From NCBI GenBank assembly GCA_034440575.1, contig JAOTOL010001634.1:2699501-2763500 (forward strand): 64,000 bases of DNA, read 5' to 3'. Below the pieces are notes generated by a model, which made no database searches, was not told the origin of the DNA, and was given only the letters and a program-made list of their open reading frames with translations. Origin of the DNA: Imbricaverruca yamaguchii. Its lineage: Eukaryota; Arthropoda; Thecostraca; Neoverrucidae. Positions 25,071 through 36,452 of this stretch are shown in pieces. A program made the translations under genes and the position numbers. Within the stretch, counting starts at the first letter, position 1. Each line of letters opens with the position of its first letter.

Positions 25071-25354
25071 TAGAATGTTAATATTTTACGCTATTCGGGA
25101 TTATATCGGTTTCGTAATGTTCTTCGGTATATTACTGGAAGTAGAGCACATATAAAATAAACTTTAACTTCTTTTTCTTTGAAGACTTCACATGCCTTCG
25201 GATACACTGACCTGTTGGTGATGATATCCACTAAATAAATACGTACATAAATAAATTAGGCATCCTTACTCACTTTTAAAAACTTCTTCCGCCATCGGGT
25301 CTGTTAGAGACTTGCTGAGACGTCCTGTCCTGCCCTGAGTCCTCAAAGATTGCA

Positions 25355-26110
25355 TGGCACGCCTGTTGTTAACCTTACGCCACTTGTCTGTCTGCCTCCT
25401 GTCCAACTGGACTGCATGGTACACCTGTTGTTAGTCCTACGACACCTGCCTGTCTGCCTCCTGTCCAACTGGACTGCATGGTACACCTGTTGTTAGTCCT
25501 ACGACACCTGCCTGTCTGCCTCCTGTGCAACTGGACTGCATGGTACACCTGTTGTTAGTCCTACGCCACCTGCCTGTCTGCCTCCTGTCCAACTGGGCTG
25601 CATGGTACTCCTGTTGTTAGTCCTACGCCACCTGCCTGTCTGCCTCCTGTCCAACTGGACTGCATGGTACACCTGTTGTTAGTCCTACGCCACCTGCCTG
25701 TCTGCCTCCTGTCAAGCTGGGCTGCATGGTACTCCTGTTGTTAGTCCTACGCCACCTGCCTGTCTGCCTCCTGTCCAACTGGACTGCATGGTACACCTGT
25801 TGTTAGTCCTACGACACCTGCCTGTCTGCCTCCTGTCCAACTGGGCTGCATGGTACGCTTGTTGTTAGTCCTACGCCACCTGCCTGTCTGCCTCCTGTCA
25901 AGCTGGGCTGCATGGTACACCTGTTGTTAGTCCTACGCCACCTGCCTGTCTGCCTCCTGTCAAGCTGGGCTGCATGGTACGCCTGTTGTTAGTCCTACGA
26001 CATCTGCCTGTCTTCCTTCTGTTCAATTAGCCTGCATGGCACGCCTGTAATTAACCTTACGCCACCTGTCTGATATTCAACCTCCTGGTCTACTGGATTG
26101 GATGACATCC
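25355..26110. repeat. 62-bp minisatellite, 11 copies plus decayed edges
   Basis: Units include CCTGTTGTTAGTCCTACG, CCACCTGCCTGTCTGCC and TCCTGTCCAACTGGACTGC. Spacing is 62 bp. Inner copies are nearly identical, while the first and last two are diverged, a usual sign of expansion from the middle. Confidence 0.94.
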
Positions 26111-26291
26111 ATGCTGCTAACCTTATGCCACCTGTCTGATATTCAGTCTCCTATTCAAATAGTAGACATTCGTCTGGTCGTCGGCTTTCAGTCATAAAGA
26201 CATGAAGACATAAAAGGTCAGTGCAACTATGAGCCACAAGGGCTCTTCTTGGTTGCTCTCTGGACACTCAGTTGCCCATCAAATCCGTCGA

Positions 26292-27068
26292 TCAGCCCTT
26301 CCTGGAATGATGAAAAGCAAGCCCTCTATTCTTATAACGATCGTCTATGCTGTTTTTAAAGATGTTCAAAGTGCGGCTACTGACAATGGTTTGTGGCAGC
26401 TGGTTCCAGTGTTCTATTACTCTGTTGGTGAAGAAAGACTGTCTTAACCTTGTCCTGCTGTGGTTAACTTTAATTTTGAATTGATGACCTCTAATTGCAT
26501 CATTTCTGTTAACTTCAAACATTTCCCCGATGCATCCCTTCTCCATACCATGGACAAATTTAAGGACCTGGATGAGATCTCCTCTCAGCCTTCTATATCT
26601 CAGTGAAAACATATTCAATTGATTAAATCTTTCCTCATACGCTAGGTTGCTTATACCATTAACCATTTTTGTAGCCCTCTTTTGTACCCTCTCTAAAAGC
26701 CAACAATATTTTTCATAACTAGGAGACCAAGCTTGGAAGCAGTATTCCAAATGTGGCCTGACATATGCACAGTAAAGCTTGCTCATGACTTCCTCACTTC
26801 TGTATGTCACATTCCTATGTATTGCCCCAAGCATTCTGAGTGCCTTCTTCCAGGCTTGCTTAGTATGTTTCGATGCCCCAAATTTTGTGTTTAGAATAGC
26901 GCCCAAGTCCTTCTCCTGTTGAGTCACGGATAGTACTTGGCCACCTATCAAGTATGGAGCCTGCATATGCTCCATACCTACGTGCATGATTTTGCACCTA
27001 TCAAACTTAAAATTAATTTGCCATTCTTTGGACCACTTCACAAGTTCGTCAATGTGATGCCATATAAT
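26292..27068 (-). pseudogene. CR1/jockey-like LINE reverse transcriptase, 3' fragment
   Basis: On the minus strand this encodes the C-terminal part of a non-LTR retrotransposon ORF2. Visible motifs in order are HIDELVKWSKEWQINF, KCK-like RCKIMHVG, EKDLGAILN, RMLGAIHRNVTYRSEEV, YCAYVRPHLEYCFQAWSP, LERVQKRATKMV, YEERFNQLNMFSLRYRRLRG and FFTNRVIEHWNQLP, then a stop at 26,292. These belong after the reverse-transcriptase active site, in the thumb and C-terminal region. The endonuclease and the catalytic YxDD part are absent, so this is a 5'-truncated, inactive copy. The remaining stretch has no internal stop and so is fairly young. Its upstream side was later split by the MITE at 27,069-27,610; sequence beyond that is not clearly LINE. 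Confidence 0.85.
27061..27068 (+). repeat. Left 8-bp target-site duplication
   Basis: CATATAAT directly before the MITE. The identical 8-mer follows the element at 27,611-27,618. Eight bases is the duplication length made by hAT transposases. Confidence 0.88.
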
Positions 27069-27610
27069 CAGGGGCGTCGCCACCGGGGGGACAGAGGGGG
27101 CAATTGCCCCCCCCCCCTCTGCCGTGAGACTGGGGGCCCCCCTGAAATATGAGGAGGCCCCCAGGACGAAAAGGAGGCCCGCAGGACGAAAACGAAACCC
27201 CCAGGACGAAAAGGAGGCCCTCAGGACGAAAAAGAGGCCCCCAGGACGAAATGAAGGTAATTCAGGACGAAAAGGAGGCCCCCATGTCGAAAAGGAGGCC
27301 CTCAGGACGAAAAAGAGGCCCACAGGACAAAAAGAAGGTACGTCAGGACGAAAAGGAGGCCCTCCAGGACTAAAAGGAGGTCCCCATGATGAAAATGAGG
27401 CCCCCAGGACGAAAAGGATGCCCTCTAGGACGAAAAGGAGGCCCTCCGGGACGAAAAGGAAGCCCTCCAGCCCTCAGTTTCCCATTCCCGAACCATACTA
27501 AGGGCCTAAAAACAATAGGAGGCCCTAACACAATGGAGGCCCCTTTTCGGGGAGCAGGAGGCCCCCTTTCGATCTCGCCCCCCTGGAAGAATTTCGTGGC
27601 GACGCCACTG
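27069..27610. mobile_element. hAT-like MITE with internal minisatellite
   Basis: Terminal inverted repeats CAGGGGCGTCGCCAC (left) and GTGGCGACGCCACTG (right) match at 14 of 15 positions. Perfect 8-bp duplications CATATAAT flank it. The element is 542 bp and codes for no transposase. Its middle (27,150-27,470) is a run of about 19-20-bp units. It sits beside or inside the LINE fragment, so it moved after that LINE landed. Relatives lie at 14,284-14,574 and 18,069-18,193; the first lacks the internal array, which largely explains its shorter length. Confidence 0.88.
27150..27470. repeat. Minisatellite inside the MITE
   Basis: About 16 units of the type CCCCAGGACGAAAAGGAGG, 18-21 bp, with changes such as CATGTCGAAAAG and AGGACTAAAAGG. 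It creates Lys/Arg-rich plus-strand frames that are not genes. Confidence 0.9.
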
Positions 27611-27618
27611 CATATAAT
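27611..27618 (+). repeat. Right 8-bp target-site duplication
   Basis: CATATAAT, identical to 27,061-27,068. Confidence 0.88.
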
Positions 27619-27842
27619 GTCAAGTATTGAAGTCTCATGCTGAGCTATCGGAGTCTATAGCTATCGTTATCGGATATTATTGGAGCCTACCAAACTGGTG
27701 AAACCTCTCGTAAAAGTTCGAGCCTCCTGCCAGATCAAGGCCTCCTGAGGTATTTTCCCAGTCCACATGTCTGGTGCTGTCGCCTTCGCGTGAAATCTGG
27801 GAACCGCTTGTAGTCATGCTACCCGCCGTGCGCTTCGCTGAA

Positions 27843-28035
27843 CAGGCCACCTGTCCACCATCGGTGAACCGCCTGCTGATCCGGACTCCTGTCCACCATC
27901 GGTGAGCCACCTGCTGATCAGGCCTCCTGTCCACCATCTGCGATCCACCTGCTGATAAGGACTCCTGTCCACCATCGGTGAACCACCTGCTGATCAGGCC
28001 TCCTGTCCACCATCGGCGAGCCACCTGCCGTCCTG
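27843..28035. repeat. 38-bp minisatellite, 5 copies
   Basis: CTGTCCACCATC starts at 27,851, 27,889, 27,927 and onward every 38 bp. Each unit also has CCACCTGCTGATCAGG. The sequence either side is not coding. Confidence 0.92.
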
Positions 28036-28725
28036 CTGTCCTGCTGGACATGTTCTATCGCTGAGATACCGTGGAGAGTTGCCTGGGCATCTTATCGGAA
28101 CCGGGGCCTCCTCTCAGCCTGTGATCTTCGGTAAATTTGTTAGATCTTCCTCATCGCAGCTGGTTTGGGCTGCCTCTCGACAGCATCCCTGGGCACATGG
28201 GCCTGCTGTTCGCCATGTTGATTTACTGTCACGGATCGACGAAATCTCAGGGTCTAATCGGCAGCTCCTTCACGGCACACTGTGCACTTTTTACTCACAT
28301 AGGTGTGTTTTTTTACTCTTGGTAACGTTTAGCATGGTTCCATGCTAGAAGTTGAAATTATTGCGTCGATGAGGGTGGCAAAGCCAACATCAAGGACGCA
28401 AGCGGCCTCACAGAGGCATACAAAGCTACACCCATGTTTACTCAGCATCCACTACGAGTAAACCGCCACCTAGATTTACAACAGAAATTGACCGGCCACC
28501 TGCGTCTGCCGGTAGTTTTCTCACCACAGCCGTGCGCCCGCTGCGGCGCTTCTAGTGGCGTGACAGCGTGGGCGCTGATTGGCTGGGAGGATCGCCATGA
28601 CGTCAGCACCAGTACACGTATAAGGTGCCGTGCGGCCAGCGTGCTCGGCAGGCCCCGCCCACGTTCTCCTCATTCACCCCGAAACTGTACACAGATGTGT
28701 CATGTGCGGTGCATCATGTCATTCG
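28036..28725. other. No gene recognised
   Basis: Mixed DNA with a modest open frame (28,434 onward, plus) that runs into the next array. No domain is visible. Confidence 0.4.
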
Positions 28726-29185
28726 TCAGCTGGGTGAAGCGCTGCCCAGGCAAATTATCATCCACCGATGGAGCTACCCCAATCTATTTTCCCGGGGGAA
28801 GGCATGCCCAAAATATCCTCTTGACAAAGCCACGTCCAAACTGTCCTCCCCTGGGTAAAGCCACGGCCAAACTAACGTCCCCTGGGCGAAGCATCGGACA
28901 CAATATTCTCTCTTCGGTGAAGACATGCTCAAAATATCCTTCTTTGGGTGAAGCAACGCCCCTAGGGTCCTCCCTGGGTAAAACCACGCCCAGAATAGCC
29001 TCACTTGGGCGAAGCCACGAACGAAATATCCTCCCCTGGGTGAAACCATGCCCAGACTAGCCTCTCTTGGGCGAAGCAACGCCCGAATTATCGGGTCCTC
29101 TAGGCGAAGCTATGGATGAACTATCCTTCCTGGGTGGAAGCAATCCCAAGTGCCATGCTTTTCTTGGGTTAGACATGCTCAGATC
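28726..29185. repeat. Diverged about 33-bp minisatellite, about 12 copies
   Basis: Units of the type CTGGGYGAAGCMACGCCC followed by AAAATATCCTCCC, about 30-36 bp each, all diverged from one another. Older than most arrays here. Confidence 0.85.
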
Positions 29186-30415
29186 CGCACACAAATTATT
29201 AAGAGTTTGCTTGCATCTCACAACTTATATTGTTTCCCTTAACTGAGCTGAAATTATCGCTAATTTGGTAATGCAGGTCCTGATATTCGACACTTTGTGG
29301 TTTCAGCATTACAATTTTAACGACATAGAAAGGAGTGCGGTGCCGCAATGCTATTTTCAATTACAAAACGCACTATATATTTTGCTTTATAATTTCTATC
29401 GGAGAAGCCAAGAAAAATGCTCGTGTGTGGCGGGTGGGAGATGGAAGTTACCATTAATGGTCCAACAAAAGTTTGGGGCCTACCCACCTGCTGCCCCGTG
29501 TTCTTCCTCGTAACATACACGCACAATGGGATGAATTAGCATGTCTAGGTCTTTACGGACAAGCGTTGTACTTGATACCGCTAAGTATTTAGACTTACAA
29601 AATCATGAGTATTGTTAAAAGCACAATTGGTTTTGCTGCACTAATTGGGTGCAAGTTAGCATAACTTTAATATATTTTAGAATGTTTATTGTATTGCAAT
29701 TGTACATCATGACATGCACTTTTAATGAATGATGCCTGAGGCAATACATTTATACGCCCACTTTGGGAAATTAGAAATTATTGGGCAATTGGGAAATCAT
29801 TTCTTTTGGAAAATAAGCCCAGGTCTGAGCTCAGGGGACAACGCTACTGGCGAAACAATTTTAACCTGCGGATGAAATGCTCTCAGACGCCTCAGAAATG
29901 GAGGGACCAAATTGCATGAGCGCCATATATGTGAGTGATGTGAGGACGGCCGTGGGGGACAATTAGGAAGATTTCAATGAGGATGGCATGTTAAGCAATA
30001 TAAGCCCGGTATGATATTGATGAAGACTCGGCGACAAGCAGCGATTGAAGAGCATCACTACCTTACGAAATTCCCATCATCGTACGTGGTCTGATGGGTT
30101 GCTTATCACTTCTGGTCACAACCTTCAGGAATGGAATATTCTTCACTCTTCCTCAGTATGCAAAACATTATAATAGGGAAATGTCGCCCTCAGCACTTAG
30201 AAATTGGAGGTTCAGTTTATCATTAGGATAATCAAAAAATATACTGTATGTCAAAAACTAAAAATCACCTCGTGTTCCGCAAGGTGGTGCACGCAGCTTT
30301 AATGCCGAAGGAACAGGCTCCAAACAGTAAATAGAAGTGCTTGCAATAACACTTATCGTCGGATCCAACATGACCGTTTCCATGCGAAACATATTCGTAC
30401 ACGCTAACGCCCGGA
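29186..30415. other. Intergenic DNA, no gene recognised
   Basis: AT-rich, no motif supported. Confidence 0.45.
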
Positions 30416-30700
30416 TACTCAGCCCATGACGGGCCGCCGAGGACATATGGCAGCGACCCGAGGCGGCTGCGTCGCGCGGCCGGCCTGCACCCGCAGCACT
30501 GCAGACGGCCGCTGCAGCTGCAGCTGCAGCCGAGCGGCGCGCGTGGGCGGCCAGCTGGTGGCCGCGCTGCTCGGCGAGAGACGGAGCGGCCGCAGATGCA
30601 TCCGGCGGCGGCCTTCGTCACGTAACCGTCCCAGATACGGCCGTCCGGCGGCAGGGGCGGCGCCACGCGCTGACGAAACAGACGCCCGCGAACTGACGGC
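30416..30700. other. GC-rich, CpG-dense block
   Basis: High GC with frequent CpG and a GCTGCAGCTGCAGCTGCAG run at about 30,511-30,530. It could be a promoter-like or fully repetitive region. No start codon with a credible protein follows. Confidence 0.4.
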
Positions 30701-31030
30701 AACGAGGGCAATAGGTCTGGCCCGGGAACTTACGGCGAGGAGGGCAACGGGTCTGGCTGGCGTCCGGTGACTTATGGCAAGGAAGGCAATATGTCTGGCA
30801 CGGGGACTTACGGCAAGGAGGGCAATAGGTCTGGCCCGGGATCCTACGGCAAGGAGGGCGATAGGTCTGGCTGGCGCCCGGGAACTTACGGCAAGGAGGG
30901 CAATAGGTCTGGCCCGGGGACTTACGGCAAGGAGGGCAATAGGTCTGGCCCGGGGACTTACGGCAAGGAGGGCAATGGGTCTGGCATCCGGGGACTTACG
31001 GCAAGGAGGGCGATAGGTCTGGCGCTGGGC
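30701..31030. repeat. 36-bp minisatellite, about 9 copies
   Basis: Core CTTACGGCAAGGAGGGCAAT plus AGGTCTGGCCCGGGGA, 36 bp apart in the best part. Several units have in-frame or frame-breaking changes. In one plus frame it reads a 12-residue Thr-Tyr-Gly-Lys-Glu-Gly repeat for six units before the frame slips, so I do not call a protein. Confidence 0.9.
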
Positions 31031-31780
31031 GGAGGTCGAGATGGAAGGGCAATAGGTGCCGGTAGGGCCGGAGGTATAGGTGGGCCTGGAGGGGTAATAT
31101 GTCTGGTGCCTGACGAAGTGGAGTCAGAAGGGTCCGGTGTTGGGGCGGACCCGAGTCTCAACTGGCAACCTTCTCTCCCAGCAAACGAGCAACCCACCTA
31201 TGACCAGGCCACTGAGGTAGCTGCCGGCATCAATCGGGCGGCCGTGTGGGTCCATACCCTCGGGCAGAGCTGATCGGACAGAGCTGAGTTGCGAGCACAA
31301 CTGACGGAATGCCACGTGCGGTCGTGCTCGGGCGGCGGCCCGCCCGGCTGCATGACGCCATCGTCCGGGCGTGCGGCTCATCTGGGGCCGGTGGCGGGGT
31401 CACGGGCGGGGTCTGGGGTCGTCTGGCGCCGGCGCCAGTCACCGGAGACGCGGCCACGCCGGCGTCCAGACGCTGCCTGATCAGCTCTCCGGCCAACGCC
31501 ACGCTGTAGCTGTGACGCCAGCCCGGTCTCCAGGCGAGGCTGGAGGTGATACTCTGGCGCCGGCGAGCAGCCGAGCAGCGGTCGTCAGCCGGTGGCCGGT
31601 GGTGGTCCCGATGGAAGTTGGTCGCCACGCGTTCGTACGTGGCGAGGCCAATGTGCCGTGTGGAACGGGCCAGCTGCGCATGCGATCAGACAGAAGACGG
31701 ACAGACTTGTAGACGGAGGTTTCCGGGGCCAGGCAGACGTCCACACGGATAAGCCCAGGGAGGGATCAGGCTTACTTGTC
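31031..31780. other. GC-rich stretch, no gene recognised
   Basis: CpG-rich with several overlapping Arg/Ala/Pro-rich frames on both strands, none with a family signature. Confidence 0.4.
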
Positions 31781-31782
31781 CC

Positions 31783-31965
31783 GTCACCTCCTAGATACCG
31801 GGTATGGGTCGGACGGGCCGAGCCTGCCACCTCCCTGAAGTATGGGGAGGGGTCAGACGGACCGGGCCTATCACCTCCCTGAATAATGGAAAGGGGTCAG
31901 ACGGACCGGGGCTGCCACATCCCTGAAGTCTGGGGAGGGGTCGGACGGAATGGTCGCGTCACGTT
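31783..31965. repeat. About 60-bp repeat, 3 copies
   Basis: Units of GGTCGGACGG or GGTCAGACGG, then CCGGGCCTATCACCTCCCTGA, then an ATGGGGAGG-like phrase, about 55-62 bp apart. Moderately diverged. Confidence 0.8.
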
Positions 31966-34535
31966 CCTCGAGACCGGGGAGGGTTCGCTGGGGACCGGTC
32001 ACGTCACGTCCCAGAAGCGCGGTGGTTGACGTGACCAACCGCCGCGCCGGGTTACCTCAACCGCCGGTCTCCGACCATCTGGCGATCTGACTATCATCAC
32101 AAGACACCCACTCACGGCGATGACTTCATGTCTCTCTCTCGACACCGGCCCTCGTGACAGGGACCCGCTGGCTGAGTCCGCCCGTGAGTCACCGGGGAAG
32201 TGACACCTCTGTATGTTTCACATGCAGTATCGGACTGGGGGTGAAGAGGGCGCCAGCCACCGACGGACTCGACTCAGCTGCGGCAGGGCAGGCTCGTGAA
32301 AGTCGAATAAGACGACAGCTTGGCCATTTGACCTTGCAGACACATGCACACGCACAACACGCACGCACACTCATCACGGCACGGTATGAGAGAACAACGT
32401 GAGACCAAGGCTTACGAATTTGTAAGTCTTCGTTATTCCTTTCCGGGGTAAAGCATCACAAAGTTAACCAAAAATATACAGACGGCCGCAAGAGCACTGG
32501 CTGCCTTCAAGACTGAAAAGGACAAATGCCTATCCATTATGTGCTAGTTTAATTATTGAAAAGGTTGGTGTGCGTATTTTGTTCTCCCTCTAACCTTGTA
32601 ACAGACAACTGGCTTTTTGAGAGCCCTATATTTAGCGGGTTAAATTGTTGTCAGCTGGATTATTTTCAGGGTGCAACTTTGATTGGTCCGGAGAACACGT
32701 TTTCTGAATGCACATCATGTAAACGTCGTCAACATTGGGATTAATGGGCATAGATTCCCCTGAACGCATTTGGACTGTTACAGTACGATAATGGGCCGTA
32801 GCAAAAATCGTAAGCAAAAATCCTGCTAAACGCTATTAGGCCCCTAACCATTTTCCGGTGTCGACTTGTTGTCGATATTTTTGGCATCTCGGATGAATCC
32901 GTTCATACACATCACACCCAAATATTATTTGGGAGGGCCCCGGGCTCCCGAAACACGTGCGAAGTGTAATGTCCGTGTGCAGTCGACTGTCGAAGACGCG
33001 TCCACCATCTGCCTCGTATGGCGCACATCTATCTGATTGACGTTTGGCCACACCACGAGTGGTCGGTTGTGGCAGATCTGGCCCACAGTACCAACCAGAT
33101 CTCGATATGATGATGCATTTGTGGCTTTCAGATAACACTTGATGTCTGGTCAGCTTATTGCTTGCCCCGTCTAACACTTAGCGAACAGAACATTTACGGA
33201 GGCCTCATGTTCGATAGTCACGGAAGCATCACGGAAGCAAGCATGGCTTTTACTCCTTATGGGAAATGCGAGGAAAGCAAGTTGGGACATTAGCAGGTTA
33301 GAAGAGCAATTGAGAGAAAGAGGAGCGAGTGATCGGTAGTCATGCCACTGTGTGTCTCAGTCATACATTTCATAAATGACATACAGTCATGCATGCGTAG
33401 GACGAAATATCAACCCCAGGAAATCACCTGGGTTCAGCTAATAAAGAAAAGATGCGACAAGAAGAGAACAAGAAACTGCAATCCCCTAATCAGTGCGCTA
33501 TCCTGGGCCCCGGGGAAGCTCAGGGTCACTTCGATCATCCGCTATCACTTCGATTTCGGTTGGAATTTTCCAACTTCGGGGATAAAATGGGATGATCCGC
33601 CAGCTCCCCGCACTATATTGCTGTGCTTCACACCACAACGCACACACTACTTTACAATTTCAGAAAGACCGATTGAAAGTTGACATGCAGAACCTAAGCA
33701 TCACTGTGGGATTTTGTTGTACCTGGAAAGCTACGGCGCTTTGACTACCATTCATGGTCAGGTAACTGTGTTGCGTCTCTCTCGGGTACCCACAGCGATA
33801 GCATATAGCATATAGCCGACTTCAGGGACGCAGCTGAAGAGCGGAGCCAACGTGTCAGTGTCAAGGGGACGGGGCCAGGCCGAGTGGGTAGATGCGCCAG
33901 CGACAAGAGGATAGGGCCAGTCTGAGTAGCAAATGTACCAGTGCCAAGGCTCTCGACGAGATAGGGCTAGGCATGATAATTTAAGTAGATTATGAACACG
34001 TGCGCTGAAAAAGTTGCCATATTGACATCTCTCAATGCACTTTCCTGTGAGATTATACGCCAGAGTAATGGTTCATTTTCCAGGCTGACTAGGATCTGTA
34101 CCATTCATGGAGGTACATTCACCTTTCAATGAAGCGCTACGACTGCATTTAATATTCACATGCATTGTTGTCTATCTCATATCATTGATGGTAGGTCATT
34201 CACGCGTGCCTTGGTAATTTCTGGTTACAACATGCCAGGTCACTGAACGTCAATCCCGTCATATCTGCATGATCTGCATCCATGTTTGGTGTAGCTTTTT
34301 GTAACTGAAATCGTAGCTTCTTCCTGTTGTTTTGTTGCATGCAATATGTTCAGATGATTGAAACTGCATGCTTACATGACTCCACACTGCATCATCCAAT
34401 CGGGAATGCTCTGAAGATCAAACGAGGCGAATAGCTTTCAGTCGGGTTCATTGTGTTCACTGCGTGTCGAAATCGGCCATCATCGGCTTCGTCTCCCACC
34501 TCGCGACGTGCCGGTGCTTGTCAGCGGCTGTGGGA
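31966..34535. other. Intergenic DNA, no gene recognised
   Basis: Ordinary DNA. A minor open frame at 33,342-33,683 (plus) shows no domain. Confidence 0.45.
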
Positions 34536-34536
34536 T

Positions 34537-34624
34537 CAGGAGGAAGGGCGGGATCAGGAGGAAGAGCGGGATCAGGAGGAAGGGCGGGATCAGGAGGAAG
34601 AGCGGGATCAGGAGGGAAGAGCGA
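34537..34624. repeat. 17-bp purine-rich array, 5 copies
   Basis: GGATCAGGAGGAAGAGC and GGATCAGGAGGAAGGGC alternate, 17 bp each. The strand is nearly pure purine, so triplex or G-rich structures are possible. Confidence 0.92.
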
Positions 34625-36400
34625 GAGGTGTGAATAACCCGTACGTCCTCGGATGGGTGGGTTGGCGAAGAGCTTACGGCAGGTGCGGTTGAAAGAGTGC
34701 AGCCGTAATTATTGAATTTACATATTAATGGATATACTGGCTGAATTTGCCGTGGAGATTAATGGCACATACCATACAATCTTTGAATGCTGAGGTAACT
34801 TAAATATGTTTTGGTTGCACAACACAAGATGTTCAGTTTTTTACTCTTGATGACATATCTTACGTGTTTCGACCGGATGATCTTACAATACAGTCTTATG
34901 AAATGCCACAGTTTTGCAGGTATCTGAAGTCCGAAATCAAGAATAGATGTGTATGCACGATAATATTCACAACTTCAATTAAACAAACGTCAACAGCAGA
35001 GTACACGTTTGTGTGGTTTGGAGTTTCAAAGCATTCCAATGCAATGCTGGTGAATCATACATGTAGGCACTATTATAAATAATGCATGCAGATATTACCC
35101 TGGGACTTACCGGATCGGCGAGAACGACCGCACAGGAAAAAAATACCACCAGCCACCTGGGAAGAAAAGATGAGAAAGTAACAACAGACATCGCGGAGAT
35201 CCTGTACCTGGGACCCTATACGAACATTCGCAATTCAGACGAACGTTCTGTCACTAGAATCCTCAATGGAAGCGGGTTCAAGAGTCACGCGACCAAAGAT
35301 ATTTCTCAGAGAATGGCTGGACAAATACAGCGAAATGTGTATGCATTGATTTCAACGGACACATCAATGCATTCGTGAGATTTGATGGAGTTGGCAATGT
35401 TGTTAAGGCCTTTTTGTTATGAGGCAGAAAGGGAATTACATTTTGCACTGAATTGATTCATGCTGATCAGCTGAATTGCCGCCATGAACACGATACCGTT
35501 GGCCTGTATCATTTATAGTGGATAGAGGGACTGTCATACTGACTGTCATAGGGATGTCATAGTCATGTGGTTATTCAAAAAACATAAGTATTACATGGAA
35601 ATACCTTTACCAATAATTCTTAGCCCAAGTCGTATAATGCGCTTCAGCTGCTTACAATAGACACAACAATACCGAAGACAATAGAGCGTTACGTTATGCG
35701 AGATGAGTGCACTATGCCATTATTTGCTGACGCTTGGCTTTCTAGACATAATAGAAGTTTGCAAAGTTGGATTGAACAATTATCGAAGATTTGATCGCAC
35801 AATCTCATAATGAGAAGTGCATTTTGTCATATCGCATTGTCTTTATTAAATTGTTACGCTGGCCGGAAACACCGAAAGCCATTTGAAAACACTTTCCAAA
35901 ACTGAAGTTTAACACGCGTTCTGGATGTCCTCTGAAAATTACACGCACTGTAGGGGGACGGATTCCGCCCCCATAAAATATCTGCTCCTATTGAGGCTGG
36001 AGAAACGAAATTCGTAGAGTGGATGAGCGCCATAGTGAACTCTGTTGTGTAAAAAGTTCATGACCTTGGGTCAATATCTTCAAGGTCAAATGAGGTCAGA
36101 ATAGCGAACTTTTCTGATTTTGCGTGGCTTGGCTTGTCCTTGTTATGGACTGCTGTGATTGTGTTTAAATGCTCCAGCACCGGCACGTCGCGAGGTGGGA
36201 GACGAAGCTGAGGGCGACCATTGACGATTGCGGGGATACCACAGCCAGACTCCGCCCTCCGCCCACCACCAGCAATGCTAACTACAGCAATGGGGGTAGA
36301 TCACTGCCTGAGGCTACGGCCATGACTGTGGGACACGCCCCGAACCAACAAGCTAAAGCAGGCTCTGGTGAGCACTGTGCTAAAGCGCAAATACATGCAT
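34625..36400. other. Intergenic DNA, no gene recognised
   Basis: AT-leaning. Near 35,951-35,974 is a short hairpin-like AGGGGGACGGATTCCGCCCCC motif; near 36,057-36,107 are AGGTCA-like words. Confidence 0.45.
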
Positions 36401-36452
36401 ATATGCACATATATATATATACATACATATGTATATATATGTATATATAAAG
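36401..36452. repeat. TA/CATA simple repeat
   Basis: ATATATATATACATACATAT-type sequence of about 50 bp. Confidence 0.9.

Noticed and set aside
30767..31273. 168-codon Gly/Tyr/Lys-rich repeat protein
   Set aside because: The 12-residue repeat holds for about six units and then slips frame inside the array, unlike a conserved gene.
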